A DNA stretch of 64,000 nucleotides from Candidatus Viadribacter manganicus (GCF_001679665.1 NZ_CP013244.1:2178980-2242979); one strand, 5' to 3'; shown: positions 56,316-64,000, counted from the first letter of the stretch. Notes: generated from the sequence alone by a model not told the origin. Made by a program: numbers and translations.

Positions 56316-57428
56316 ATGCGCGTCGGCAGCCCGAAGGAAATCAAGGTTCACGAATATCGCGTCGGCCTGACGCCGGAGAGCGCGGCCGAACTGGTCCGCG
56401 CCGGCCATGAGGTGTTCCTAGAAACCAAGGCGGGCGAGGGGATCGGGGCGCCGGATAGCGTCTACGAAAAGGTTGGCGTGAAGATTCTACCGAACGCCGA
56501 CGCGGTGTTCGCTGAGTCCGAGATGATCGTGAAGGTGAAGGAGCCGCAGCCGGTCGAGATCGCGCGGCTGAAGTCGAGCCATTTGCTGTTTACCTATCTC
56601 CACCTGGCGCCGGACCCGGCGCAGGCGGAGGGCCTGATGAAGTCCGGCGCGACATGCATCGCGTATGAGACGGTGACGGATCGCGATGGGCGTCTGCCGC
56701 TATTGAAGCCGATGTCGGAAGTTGCGGGCCGGATGTCGATCCAAGTTGGGGCGCACTTCCTTGAGAAGGCGCACGGTGGCCGCGGTGTTCTGCTCGGCGG
56801 CGTGCCGGGCGTGCAGCCGGCGAACATCGTAATTCTCGGCGCTGGCGTCTCGGGCTACAACGCCGCGCAGATCGCTGTTGGCATGCGTGCGCGCGTGCAG
56901 GTGTTCGACAAGAATCCGGCGCGTCTTGAAGAGCTCGACCGCGAGTTCAATGGCCGTTTGGAGACTGTGTACTCGACGGGGGCGGCGATCGCCGAAGCGA
57001 TCAAGGATGCGGACGTGGTTGTTGGCGCGGTGTTGGTGGCGGGCGCCGCTGCGCCGAAGCTCATCACGCGCGACATGCTCAAAACCATGCGTCCGGGCTC
57101 GGTTTTGGTCGATATTTCGATCGACCAAGGCGGTTGCTTCGAAACTTCGAAGGCGACGACGCACTCCGAGCCAGTGTTTACCGTCGACGGCATCATTCAC
57201 TATTGCGTCGCCAACATGCCGGGCGCGGTCGCGCGTACGTCGGCATTTGCGCTCAACAATGCGACGCTGCCGTTTACGCTGGCGCTGGCGAAGAAGGGCT
57301 ACAAGCAAGCGCTGATCGACGATCCGCATCTCGCGAACGGCCTTAACGTTTACGAGGGCGCGATTGCACACGAAGCGGTCGCCAAGGATCTTGGAAAGCC
57401 GTTCAAGCGCCCGAGCTGGCTCGCCTAA
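56316..57428 (+). CDS. ald: Alanine dehydrogenase
   Basis: A 370-residue NAD-dependent enzyme that interconverts L-alanine and pyruvate plus ammonia. It opens RVGSPKEIKVHEYRVGLTPES, the Ald signature with substrate Arg. Catalytic Lys and His are in IVKVKEPQ and LFTYLHLAPD. NAD binding is ILGAGVSGYNAAQIA. The PSWLA end is consistent. The ATG at 56316 has AGGAGG seven bases upstream. It is divergent from the Lrp-type regulator. Confidence 0.96.
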   Translation: MRVGSPKEIKVHEYRVGLTPESAAELVRAGHEVFLETKAGEGIGAPDSVYEKVGVKILPNADAVFAESEMIVKVKEPQPVEIARLKSSHLLFTYLHLAPDPAQAEGLMKSGATCIAYETVTDRDGRLPLLKPMSEVAGRMSIQVGAHFLEKAHGGRGVLLGGVPGVQPANIVILGAGVSGYNAAQIAVGMRARVQVFDKNPARLEELDREFNGRLETVYSTGAAIAEAIKDADVVVGAVLVAGAAAPKLITRDMLKTMRPGSVLVDISIDQGGCFETSKATTHSEPVFTVDGIIHYCVANMPGAVARTSAFALNNATLPFTLALAKKGYKQALIDDPHLANGLNVYEGAIAHEAVAKDLGKPFKRPSWLA

Positions 57429-57509
57429 AGTTCCACCGCTTACGCGAACTCTTCTCCAGCTGCGTGATTAATGATGCGCGGGCGCGCGCATGCTGGGCTT
57501 TTAGCTCGC

Positions 57510-57917
57510 ATGCTCAAGCATCGCATCATTTTCGCCGTCGTGGCGTCGGCGGCGTTTACCTTGATGGCGGCGCCGGCAATGGCGCGCACCGTGGATAGCA
57601 ACGCCGCCGCGTGTGCAAACGAGCGCGACGAACTTCCGGCGAGCGTACAGGCCGATGCATCCACGCGGTTCTTGCGTTCGTTCGGCGTTTCACGTCACGA
57701 TCGCGCCCAGGCGCACAAGAGCCGTGGCAATGCCTATCGTGCATTAGGACGGTACGAATTGGCGATTGCCGACTATGATGCGGCCATCCGCGTGAGCCCG
57801 CGCTACGTGGAGGCGTACCGCAATCGTGCGAGAGCCTATCAGGATTCAGGGGCGATCAACTTGGCGACCGCTGACAGCGAAGAGGCGGGTCGGATTTCCG
57901 CCGCGCAGCAAGGCTGA
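57510..57917 (+). CDS. Exported TPR protein
   Basis: A 135-residue protein with a signal peptide (IIFAVVASAAFTLMAAPAMARTV) and two TPR units: HDRAQAHKSRGNAYRALGRYELAIADYDAAIRVSPR and YVEAYRNRARAYQDSGAINLATADSEEA (each partly quoted). It probably binds a periplasmic partner. The ATG at 57510 is chosen for the signal peptide; an earlier ATG at 57474 is in frame. Its stop overlaps the ATG of the next TPR gene, so the pair is coupled. Confidence 0.75.
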   Translation: MLKHRIIFAVVASAAFTLMAAPAMARTVDSNAAACANERDELPASVQADASTRFLRSFGVSRHDRAQAHKSRGNAYRALGRYELAIADYDAAIRVSPRYVEAYRNRARAYQDSGAINLATADSEEAGRISAAQQG

Positions 57918-58645
57918 TGCGTATCGGCGCGACCCTCGTCGCGCTGGCGGCAGCTGCGATGCTGTCGGCTCCGGCGGTTGCGCAGACGGCTGAGGACTTG
58001 AACGCCCGGTGCGTCAACGCCGATCGGAGCATTGGCAATGACCAGCAGGTTTTGGCGTGCACGCGCCTGATCGCGATGCCGGGGCACTCGGCGCAAAGCC
58101 AAGCGCAGTATTATAACAATCGCGGCAACGCCTTCCGCGCCGATAGTGAGTTCGGTTCGGCAATCGCCGATTATGACGAGGCCATTCGTCTCGATCCGAA
58201 CTACGCCAACGCGTTTAACAATCGCGGCATCGCCAATCGAGCGGCGGGCTTGGCGGATCGGGCGATTGCGGATTTCACCGCGGCGCTGCGGATCAATCCG
58301 GAAATGGCGAACGCCTATGGCAATCGCGGCAGCGCCTTCGCCGATCGCGGCGACATTGCGCGCGCTCTCTCGGATTTTAGCCGGGCGATCGAGCTCAACC
58401 CGGACTATGCGGGCGCTTATAACAATCGCGGCAACCTCTATCGTCAGCAGCGCCAGTATGATCGCGCGATTGCTGATTTCGGCGAGGCGATCCGGGTCAA
58501 TCCGCGTTACGCAATTGCCTTCAACAATCGCGGCCGTACCTATCAGGCGATGGGCGATATGACCCGCGCGCTGGCGGATTACGAGCAGGCGCGCGAGATC
58601 GAGCCGAACAATCCAAACTTCCAAGGCTTTGGCATGCGCCGTTAG
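57917..58645 (+). CDS. Exported TPR-repeat protein
   Basis: A 242-residue protein with a signal peptide cleaved near APAVAQT. Five near-perfect TPR units of about 34 residues follow (for example NNRGNAFRADSEFGSAIADYDEAIRLDPNY and NNRGIANRAAGLADRAIADFTAALRIN). The consensus NNRG...AI(A/D)DF/Y...I(R/L)(L/I)(D/N)P is clear, indicating recent internal repetition. It likely scaffolds a periplasmic complex. The ATG at 57917 overlaps the previous gene's TGA. Confidence 0.82.
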   Translation: MRIGATLVALAAAAMLSAPAVAQTAEDLNARCVNADRSIGNDQQVLACTRLIAMPGHSAQSQAQYYNNRGNAFRADSEFGSAIADYDEAIRLDPNYANAFNNRGIANRAAGLADRAIADFTAALRINPEMANAYGNRGSAFADRGDIARALSDFSRAIELNPDYAGAYNNRGNLYRQQRQYDRAIADFGEAIRVNPRYAIAFNNRGRTYQAMGDMTRALADYEQAREIEPNNPNFQGFGMRR

Positions 58646-58784
58646 GCGCTGAACGGCTGTCTGATCACAAGTCTGTGGCGCACACATCCGCGGCGAGCTT
58701 TGGCGCATCTGCAGCGTTGAGTAGTGATGGCAAGGTTTGGTTCACCATTCCTGCTATATTGTGAAGGTGTTCGGAGAACACCCA

Positions 58785-58970
58785 ATGCTTGAAAAACGTA
58801 TTGGCGAGCCCTGTCCGACCTGCCAGACGCCGCTTCAGCGGCGCGCTTCCACATTCCGCACCATCGTTGGCGATGTTGCGTTCTGCGCGCGCTGCTGCTC
58901 GTCGTTCGAGTTGGTGAGGGAAGATGACAAGGCGCTGGCGTTTGGACCAACGGGGTTTGCGCCGGTCTAA
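58785..58970 (+). CDS. Small zinc-ribbon-like protein
   Basis: A 61-residue protein with two CxxC pairs, CPTCQTP (residues ~9-12) and CARCCSSF, about 25 residues apart; the sort of four-cysteine knuckle that binds zinc. The rest is small and polar. GGAG lies nine bases before the ATG at 58785. It is not a family I can name. It ends just before the hairpin at 58976-58999. Confidence 0.6.
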   Translation: MLEKRIGEPCPTCQTPLQRRASTFRTIVGDVAFCARCCSSFELVREDDKALAFGPTGFAPV

Positions 58971-58975
58971 GAAGA

Positions 58976-58999
58976 GCGCCGAAGCGTTTGCTCCGGCGC
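58976..58999. terminator. Bidirectional hairpin between converging genes
   Basis: GCGCCG (58976-58981) pairs with CGGCGC (58994-58999) and an inner AGC pairs with GCT around a short loop. It lies exactly between the converging stops of the zinc-ribbon and YjhX-like genes (58970 and 59008). There is no clear T-run, so an imperfect terminator for both directions is the best reading. Confidence 0.5.
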
Positions 59000-59007
59000 C
59001 CTCCTTG

Positions 59008-59265
59008 TCAGCGGTTGTCGAGTTGTGCGCGGACGGCGCTTAGTCCCTCACGCGTGATCCGATAGGGGCCGCTATTTTCGCTTCGGATGAAGTGGCGGCG
59101 GCGCAGCTTTTTGAAAACATGCAGCGTGCAATCGGCTAGACGCCAACCGTCACGGTTGATGCAATCGATTTCGACGATGTCGCCTTTTTCATTCTTGCGA
59201 TGATGGATCGCGCCGCCTTGCGCCAGCGCGTGCAGCGTCCGCTGCTCGTACTTTGAGATATTCAC
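59008..59265 (-). CDS. YjhX family (UPF0386) protein
   Basis: An 85-residue protein that aligns along its length with E. coli YjhX: N-terminal ISKYEQRTLHALAQGG, then DGWRLADCTLHVFKKLRRRHFI, and C-terminal LSAVRAQLDNR. YjhX is described as the toxin of a pair with YjhQ. No YjhQ-like acetyltransferase or other antitoxin is adjacent, so it may be an orphan or serve another role. The ATG at 59265 begins MNISKYEQ. Confidence 0.85.
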   Translation of the reverse strand: MNISKYEQRTLHALAQGGAIHHRKNEKGDIVEIDCINRDGWRLADCTLHVFKKLRRRHFIRSENSGPYRITREGLSAVRAQLDNR

Positions 59266-59433
59266 TTGGATGATGGCCTAGTCTGAACGTGCGAGTCAGC
59301 GCGCGCAGAGTTTTGCGGCGCGGTTCAGAGCGGGCGGGCGTTACGAGAACGCGGCCCGCGCGTTAGGCAATCTCAGGCGTCATAGGCGTGAGCTGTTTGG
59401 CTGTGTTAGCGTACGCGCGCAAGGGGGCGGTGC

Positions 59434-59970
59434 ATGATTTCCAACGCGATCACGATTTTTCGGACATTGCTTACCATTCCGCTTTTTGCGCTGCTGGCGT
59501 ATGGCGCGGGTGACTTTGGCTGGACACCGTTGGCGCTGTTCTTGGGCGCCGGTTTGCTCGATATGGTCGATGGTAAAGTGGCGCGTGCACGCAATGAGAC
59601 GAGCGCGTTTGGAGCGATGATCGATTTGGTCGGCGATCGGTTGCTGACCTTTGCGGCTGTGTTGGGATTGATTGTCGGTGGCGACGTCGCGGGCGTGCAG
59701 TTGATCGCGGGGATCATCATCGTGGCGCGTGATTTAGTGGTGGCGTCCTTGAATGAAGCTCTGCCGGGAAAGCTGGGCCCTCGCGTTGGGACGCTGGAGA
59801 AGATCAAGATCGCCGCGGCCTTCGCGGCGCTGACGCTGTTGATTGCGCCGTCGACGTTCGAGCAACAGCAGATGGCCGGCATCGCCGCGTTATGGCTCGC
59901 CGCAGCGTTTACGGTGCTGACTGTAGCCGGCTATTGGATGGCCGCGCTGCGCGAGTTCGCCAAGTCCTAA
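59434..59970 (+). CDS. CDP-alcohol phosphatidyltransferase
   Basis: A 178-residue integral membrane enzyme that transfers a phosphatidyl or phospho-alcohol group from a CDP-activated donor. The catalytic motif DxxDGxxARxxxxxxxxGxxxDxxxD is complete: Asp43, Asp46-Gly, Ala50-Arg51, Gly60, Asp64 and Asp68. About six TM helices are present. It resembles PgsA/cardiolipin-type small enzymes, but the acceptor alcohol is not decided. The ATG at 59434 starts MISNAITIFRTLL. Its stop overlaps by four bases the converging COQ7 gene. Confidence 0.88.
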   Translation: MISNAITIFRTLLTIPLFALLAYGAGDFGWTPLALFLGAGLLDMVDGKVARARNETSAFGAMIDLVGDRLLTFAAVLGLIVGGDVAGVQLIAGIIIVARDLVVASLNEALPGKLGPRVGTLEKIKIAAAFAALTLLIAPSTFEQQQMAGIAALWLAAAFTVLTVAGYWMAALREFAKS

Positions 59971-60517
59971 GGGTGCTGCAAGTCGCGGTAAAAGCTGAAG
60001 GTAGCGCCTTGAGTCGATAGCCAGATGAGGAGCTCGGTTGCGGCGCCGACTGCTCCGCTCAACGCCCGTGCACCGAGGCCGGTTGGATCGTGCCCGCTTT
60101 CGGCGTGATGCAGATGCTGGTCTTCTTCGATCAGATCTCACGCACCAGCGTCGTGAGAGACGGGTCGGCTGCGTCCAGGTGCGCGGCTTGCTCTTCAAGG
60201 TGTCGCCGGACCGTGCGTTCGACCGCGGCAGTGCGAACAAAAACATCCGCTCGGCCGAATGCCGCCGTTAAAGCCCCCAAGATGCTTCCGCCGATCGACC
60301 AAATGGCGAGAGCGCCGCATGGTGTAACGCCGCGCTGCTCCATCGCGTCACGGAACGACGAGCGATCCCGCGTTTCATGGCCTGGAGTCGCTTCGAGCCA
60401 CGGCAGTAGATCCGGATAGCTGCGCCGTGCGTGCCGAATCTGTGCTGAATAGATGGCCATTGCCCTGTGTTCGCCAGCGTGATCGACTTGAAGAATTCGC
60501 GTGATGAGCTGCGACAC
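59967..60517 (-). pseudogene. coq7: COQ7-type 3-demethoxyubiquinol hydroxylase, frameshifted
   Basis: A di-iron hydroxylase of ubiquinone synthesis. The first 128 residues, from a GTG at 60517 (SQLITRILQVDHAGEHRAMAIYSAQ, LEEQAAHLD), match COQ7. A TGA at 60131-60133 interrupts LVREI. In the next frame the lost last helix continues IEEDQHLHHAESG and LLIWLSTQGATFSFYRDLQHP to a stop at 59967. Restoring one base near ATCTGATC rejoins them. The ExxH iron-ligand motif EDQH lies after the break, so the truncated product should be inactive. Either a sequence error or a loss tolerated because another hydroxylase replaces it. Confidence 0.75.
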
Positions 60518-60568
60518 GGTATGAGTCTAACGCAATACCACTAGCCACGTGCGGTGCACCTTGTCGTG

Positions 60569-61684
60569 CTAGTTTGCCGGCGCGCGTTCGAGATTTGCGT
60601 CGGGGATCAGTGCGCGCATGCGGTCGCCAAACGAGATGAGGCACACTTCGCTCGGCGAGAGCGGGCCGGTATCGTAGCTTGAACTTTCCATGCCCTGCTG
60701 CACGCCTTCGATCAGCACGGTGTCTTCGGCGTTGACTTGGCGATTGATGCGCCAGTTGAGATAGCGTGCAGCGTTCATTTCGCGGCTTGCGTTTGGATGA
60801 ACATAGGCGATTTCGCGGATCATTGTTTGCGTCGCGGACACCGGGATGAATTGCATGAAGTCGACTTGATCGGGGTAGATGTCGAATGCAACGTTCGGCC
60901 AAAGCTTGTAATAGGCCCACAAGCGCCTGCGCTCGGCTGGAATGTGATCGAACGTGCCGAGCAGCTTTTGGTACTGACGCTCGGACCAGTTGTCGGACGG
61001 CGTCTCCGTGATCGTGCCCCACATCTTGTCGATCCAGGGCTTGGCTTCGATTCTGTAAGTGCCCGCGAGAAGGCGTGACAAGCCGGGGTGCGCGACCGGA
61101 ATGTGCATGCCGTCGGAATAATTATCGCCGACGTTTTTCCAGTTCACCGGACGCGGGCGCAGCGTGACGCGGCCATTGGGTATAAGCTTTTCAAGCTCGA
61201 ACGCCGCGAGTTCATCGGCGTAGGGCGCCATCATGTCCGCGACGCTGGGTAGACCTGGGGCAAAGCGGATGAAGATGAAGCCGAAGGCGATTTCCTGGTC
61301 GACGGGCTTCAGCGCGAGCGTGTTGGGATCGAGGCTATCGAAGCCTTGCCATTTCGGCGCGCCAGCGAAGCCGCCGTCGAGCTTGTAGCTCCAGGCGTGG
61401 TACGGGCAAACGAGGCGATGACCGCACGAGCCACGCCACTCGGTGGCGATCTTGCCGGCGCGATGGCGGCAGACATTGTGGAAGCTGCGGATTGTGGCGT
61501 CATCGCCGCGCACGGTGACGACGCGATCGCCCAGGATATCCAGCGTCAGGTAATCGCCGGTGTTCGGAATATCGTTGATATGGCCGACGATGTGCCAAGC
61601 TTGGGCGAAGACATGTTCGCGCTCTTGCTCGAAGAAGCGCGGGTCTGTGTATAGCCAGGCGGGTAGGGACTTGGGAGTCGGCAT
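60569..61684 (-). CDS. Rieske non-heme iron oxygenase, alpha subunit
   Basis: A 371-residue oxygenase that uses a [2Fe-2S] Rieske cluster and a mononuclear iron. Cluster ligands are Cys72, His74, Cys93 and His96 (CRHRAG and CPYHAW). The iron-site segment is NVGDNYSDGMHIPVAHPG, with His194 and His199; the third carboxylate is further on. No ferredoxin, reductase or small subunit lies beside it, so it must borrow electron carriers. The ATG at 61684. Substrate unknown; it neighbours a fatty-acid-hydroxylase-family gene. Confidence 0.9.
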   Translation of the reverse strand: MPTPKSLPAWLYTDPRFFEQEREHVFAQAWHIVGHINDIPNTGDYLTLDILGDRVVTVRGDDATIRSFHNVCRHRAGKIATEWRGSCGHRLVCPYHAWSYKLDGGFAGAPKWQGFDSLDPNTLALKPVDQEIAFGFIFIRFAPGLPSVADMMAPYADELAAFELEKLIPNGRVTLRPRPVNWKNVGDNYSDGMHIPVAHPGLSRLLAGTYRIEAKPWIDKMWGTITETPSDNWSERQYQKLLGTFDHIPAERRRLWAYYKLWPNVAFDIYPDQVDFMQFIPVSATQTMIREIAYVHPNASREMNAARYLNWRINRQVNAEDTVLIEGVQQGMESSSYDTGPLSPSEVCLISFGDRMRALIPDANLERAPAN

Positions 61685-61693
61685 GAGGTCATC

Positions 61694-62548
61694 CTACGTC
61701 ATTCCGGGCGAGCGAAGCGAGCGCCGGAATTTTACGGCGCGATAGAGCGCGACCAATGGCCATGCGAGCTGCTTGAGCGCCCCGTGGCCGACATCGTCGC
61801 GAACACCGAGCGGTGCGGTGCAGGGGCCGGGGACGTGGTAGGTGCCGAAGGCTTGGTCGAAAACTGAAAACACGGTAGCGAAGTTGACGCCGGCGCCATC
61901 GGCGTCTCGGATGTGGTGCCAGCGATGCATGGCGGGTGAGACGAAGACGCGGCGCAACGGGCCGTACGTCCAGGGCAGATCCATGTGGATGAAGAGGCCA
62001 TAATAGTGGCGCACGAGGTTGTTGATCAGCAGCGCCCAGATCGGCAAGCCGAGTAGCGCGAGGAATGTCGTGTCGATGAGCGCGGTGGTGACCCGGTTGA
62101 ACGGATGAAAGCGCAGGCCTGTTGTCCAGGTCATGGCTGTATCGCTGTGGTGAGCGACGTGAGCGGGCCAGATGAGCGGCGTGTGTTCGAGCCGATGGCG
62201 CCAATAGGCGATGAAATCGCCAGCGAACAGTGCGACGAAGCCGACCGCAATTTGCGGAAGCGTCGCCCATTGCGTTGGTGAAAACAGAACGAAGCCGCTT
62301 TGCTGAATGAGTGCGCCGAAAAAGGTGAGCGCGATGACAAGCAACGGCGTGACCAGCGACGCGTCGAGTGCGAAAAGGATAAGGTTGGTGCGGACTTCTG
62401 CAGCGGCGTTGCGCGCGACGTGGATCGCATCAAGGCCGTGCGCGATGAAGGCGATGGCCGCAAACGCAAGCGCAGGCCAGACGAGACCGCTGAACGCGGT
62501 CCAGAATGAGGCGGCGGCTTCGCTCAGAAGAGTTTGCAGGGCTTCCAC
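61694..62548 (-). CDS. Sterol desaturase / fatty acid hydroxylase family protein
   Basis: A 284-residue membrane di-iron enzyme. Histidine motifs HRLEH, HVAHH, and HRWHH (within VSPAMHRWHHIRD) are the family's metal ligands, and about four TM helices surround them. Members hydroxylate or desaturate lipids; the substrate here is unknown. The last dozen residues (RRSLRSPGMT) are encoded by a repeat element at 61701-61730, so the C-terminus may have been replaced by the repeat. The ATG is at 62548. Confidence 0.85.
   Translation of the reverse strand: MEALQTLLSEAAASFWTAFSGLVWPALAFAAIAFIAHGLDAIHVARNAAAEVRTNLILFALDASLVTPLLVIALTFFGALIQQSGFVLFSPTQWATLPQIAVGFVALFAGDFIAYWRHRLEHTPLIWPAHVAHHSDTAMTWTTGLRFHPFNRVTTALIDTTFLALLGLPIWALLINNLVRHYYGLFIHMDLPWTYGPLRRVFVSPAMHRWHHIRDADGAGVNFATVFSVFDQAFGTYHVPGPCTAPLGVRDDVGHGALKQLAWPLVALYRAVKFRRSLRSPGMT
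61701..61730. repeat. Palindromic intergenic repeat overlapping the hydroxylase 3' end
   Basis: ATTCCGGGCGAGCGAAGCGAGCGCCGGAAT read in halves (ATTCCGGGCGAGCG and AAGCGAGCGCCGGAAT) is a near-perfect hairpin. It matches the CGTCATTCCGGGC...CGGAAT element scattered in many proteobacterial genomes. It supplies the last codons of the sterol desaturase family gene and ends in TTTTA, so it could also terminate the transcript. Confidence 0.6.
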
Positions 62549-62564
62549 GTTCGTGACGCTAGCC

Positions 62565-62822
62565 TCAGAGCAGCAGTGACGCCAGCGCGGCGCGGAAGCG
62601 GCGGTCGCGCTTCAGCGAAACTTCCCGACTCATGGCTTCGCGGCGGGTGAGGTAACGCTCGGCATAGAGCAGCACCCAATAGCGGCCACGTGTCGAACGC
62701 GCGCCGATGCCGGCATTGTGAAGCGCGAGGCGCGCGTCAATGTCTATGGTCCAACCGACATAAGTGCGCCGGTCCGTGCCAAGCTGGCTGCCGAGGACAT
62801 AGACGTAACCTGAAGTCTTCAC
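62565..62822 (-). CDS. GIY-YIG nuclease-domain protein
   Basis: An 85-residue protein with the GIY-YIG layout: YVYVLGSQ and RRTYVGWTIDIDARLALHN give the Y...Y pair, Arg is in the WTIDIDARL segment, and Glu in RREAMSREVSLKRDRRF. This is the small UPF0213/YhbQ-like class, likely a structure-specific DNA nuclease. The GTG at 62822 overlaps the preceding gene's stop. It appears to be part of a gabD operon. Confidence 0.85.
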   Translation of the reverse strand: MKTSGYVYVLGSQLGTDRRTYVGWTIDIDARLALHNAGIGARSTRGRYWVLLYAERYLTRREAMSREVSLKRDRRFRAALASLLL

Positions 62823-63037
62823 GCTCGGCGCGGCCTCGTCAGGCGCCGAATTGAGAGCAGCACTAGAAAAGCGCCAAGCAATTCGCTCGCGATCAGCGCG
62901 TAGACACCTGTCTGGCCTGAGATGGCGAGGCTAGCTCCCAGGATCAGAAGCAATGGGACCGGTACGACCAGCAAGAGGCCTAGAAACAGGCATCCCACCC
63001 AAAGGCTCCGATATATCCAAGGATGGACTTTGATCAC
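62819..63037 (-). CDS. Small membrane protein, unknown
   Basis: A 72-residue protein with two TM helices (LWVGCLFLGLLLVVPVPLLLIL and VYALIASELLGAFLVLLSI) and a basic C-terminus (RRLTRPRRA). Not recognised. Its start overlaps the gabD stop (ATGA) and its stop overlaps the GIY-YIG start, so it is in the same operon. Confidence 0.65.
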   Translation of the reverse strand: MIKVHPWIYRSLWVGCLFLGLLLVVPVPLLLILGASLAISGQTGVYALIASELLGAFLVLLSIRRLTRPRRA

Positions 63038-64000
63038 GCAAACCCACCGAAATTCACAAACTTGGACTCTAAATATTCGTCCAAGCCTTCGACGCCGCCT
63101 TCGCGGCCGAGACCGCTTTCTTTCCAGCCGCCGAAAGGAATGACTTCGTTCGAGAAGATACCGTCATTGATCGAGACCATGCCGCTTTCGATGCGTTCGG
63201 CGACCCGCCAGGCGCGGTGTACGTCCTTGGTGAAGAAGTAGGAGGCAAGGCCGAACGGGGTGTCGTTGGCGATCGAGACGGCTTCGTCCTCGGTTTTGAA
63301 GCGGATGAGCGGCGCGACGGGGCCGAAGATTTCTTCGGTGTTCACGCGCATGTCGCGGGTGACGTTGGTGAGCACGGTGGGTGTGTAGAATTGCGCGCCG
63401 GCGGGGTGCTTTTTGCCACCGGTGAGCGCGGTTGCGCCGGAGGCGAGCGCCTCGGCCACCATGCGTTCAACTTTTTCGATGGCCTTCTGATCGATCAGCG
63501 GCCCGATCTCGACGCCATCTTCGATGCCGGGGCCAACTTTGAGCTTGGGGACCGCGTCGGCGAGCTTCATGGAGAAGGCGTTGTAGATCGCGTCTTCAAC
63601 TAGAATGCGATTGGCGCAGACGCAGGTTTGGCCGGCGTTGCGGAATTTCGAGAGGATTGCGCCTTTGACGGCGAGATCGAGATCGGCGTCGGCGAAGACG
63701 ATGAGCGGTGCGTTGCCGCCAAGCTCGAGCGCCACCTTCTTTACGGTCGAGCCAACGCAAGCGGCGCCAAGCTTTTTGCCGACTTCGGTCGAGCCAGTGA
63801 ACGAGAAGTGGCGGACGAGATTGCTCTCGCACATGATCTTGCCGACGGCGCTGGCGTTTGCGGTGGTGACGACATTGAACACCCCGGCAGGGAGCCCTGC
63901 CTTTTCGCCCAGCTCGGCCAGGGCCAAGGCGGTCAGCGGCGTTTGATGCGGAGGCTTTAGGACGATGGTGCAACCGGCGGCGAGAGCGGGCGCGGCTTTA
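63034..64000 (-). CDS. gabD: Succinate-semialdehyde dehydrogenase (NAD(P)+), partial
   Basis: The C-terminal ~322 residues of an aldehyde dehydrogenase of the GabD group; the N-terminus lies past base 64000. It begins in the cofactor region (PALAAGCTIVLKPPHQTPLTALALAEL in pieces). NAD binding is FTGSTEVGKKL, the base Glu is in ALELGGNAP, and the catalytic Cys is in FRNAGQTCVCANRI. It converts succinate semialdehyde to succinate in GABA breakdown. Its stop overlaps the small membrane protein's start. Confidence 0.88.
   Translation of the reverse strand, partial: KAAPALAAGCTIVLKPPHQTPLTALALAELGEKAGLPAGVFNVVTTANASAVGKIMCESNLVRHFSFTGSTEVGKKLGAACVGSTVKKVALELGGNAPLIVFADADLDLAVKGAILSKFRNAGQTCVCANRILVEDAIYNAFSMKLADAVPKLKVGPGIEDGVEIGPLIDQKAIEKVERMVAEALASGATALTGGKKHPAGAQFYTPTVLTNVTRDMRVNTEEIFGPVAPLIRFKTEDEAVSIANDTPFGLASYFFTKDVHRAWRVAERIESGMVSINDGIFSNEVIPFGGWKESGLGREGGVEGLDEYLESKFVNFGGFA

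Overview
The window is a G+C-rich chromosomal stretch (about 60-65% by eye) with dense, often overlapping genes. It looks like a free-living aerobic alphaproteobacterium. Support comes from two TonB-dependent receptors, the LemA/DUF2207 pair, COQ7-type ubiquinone synthesis, class III cyclase and GGDEF signalling, and vitamin riboswitches. A Caulobacterales/Hyphomonadaceae-like lineage is my best guess, at low confidence. No phage, transposase or CRISPR array is visible.

Layout. 1-7.7 kb: a minus-strand catabolic island with a partial AraC regulator, an HSL-type esterase, an FAD-linked 2-hydroxyacid oxidase, a TonB receptor, a short-chain dehydrogenase and a type-B carboxylesterase. Three copies of a 15-bp palindrome lie upstream of the regulator and of the receptor. 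7.8-12.2 kb: an S9 peptidase whose signal peptide is out of frame, and a large RTX protein. 12.3-16.7 kb: a CHASE2 adenylate cyclase, a TPR/beta-barrel protein and a secreted FecR-domain protein. 16.8-19.7 kb: a siderophore receptor, a frameshifted TPR pseudogene and tRNA-Arg(CCU). 19.9-28.7 kb: a channel-like TM/RCK/RyR fusion, a PhoX phosphatase, SelO, a lipoprotein and an MFS carrier.

27.7-33.2 kb holds the EF-P modification set (EpmB, EpmA, EF-P). EF-P is followed by a class A beta-lactamase, a small acidic protein and ArsC, all with overlapping start/stop codons. A cobalamin riboswitch then precedes btuFCD (33.2-35.9 kb). 35.9-47.1 kb: a FATP-like acyl-CoA synthetase, ThiC behind a TPP riboswitch, an MscS channel, DUF423, an aldo/keto reductase and LemA/DUF2207. 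47.1-54.2 kb: acetyl-CoA synthetase, an aldehyde dehydrogenase/DUF779 operon with its GAF-Fis regulator and a palindromic operator, and a GMC oxidoreductase. Together these suggest alcohol to aldehyde to acetate to acetyl-CoA oxidation. 54.3-64 kb: a diguanylate cyclase, a divergent Lrp/alanine dehydrogenase pair, two TPR proteins, an orphan YjhX-like protein, a CDP-alcohol phosphatidyltransferase, a frameshifted COQ7, a Rieske oxygenase, a fatty-acid-hydroxylase-family protein, GIY-YIG, and a succinate-semialdehyde dehydrogenase that runs off the window.

The points most worth a second look are the palindromic operator family, the channel-like RyR fusion, the GAF-Fis/ALDH operator, the EF-P/beta-lactamase operon, and four probable single-base frameshifts in three loci. 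The frameshifts are either real lesions or assembly errors.
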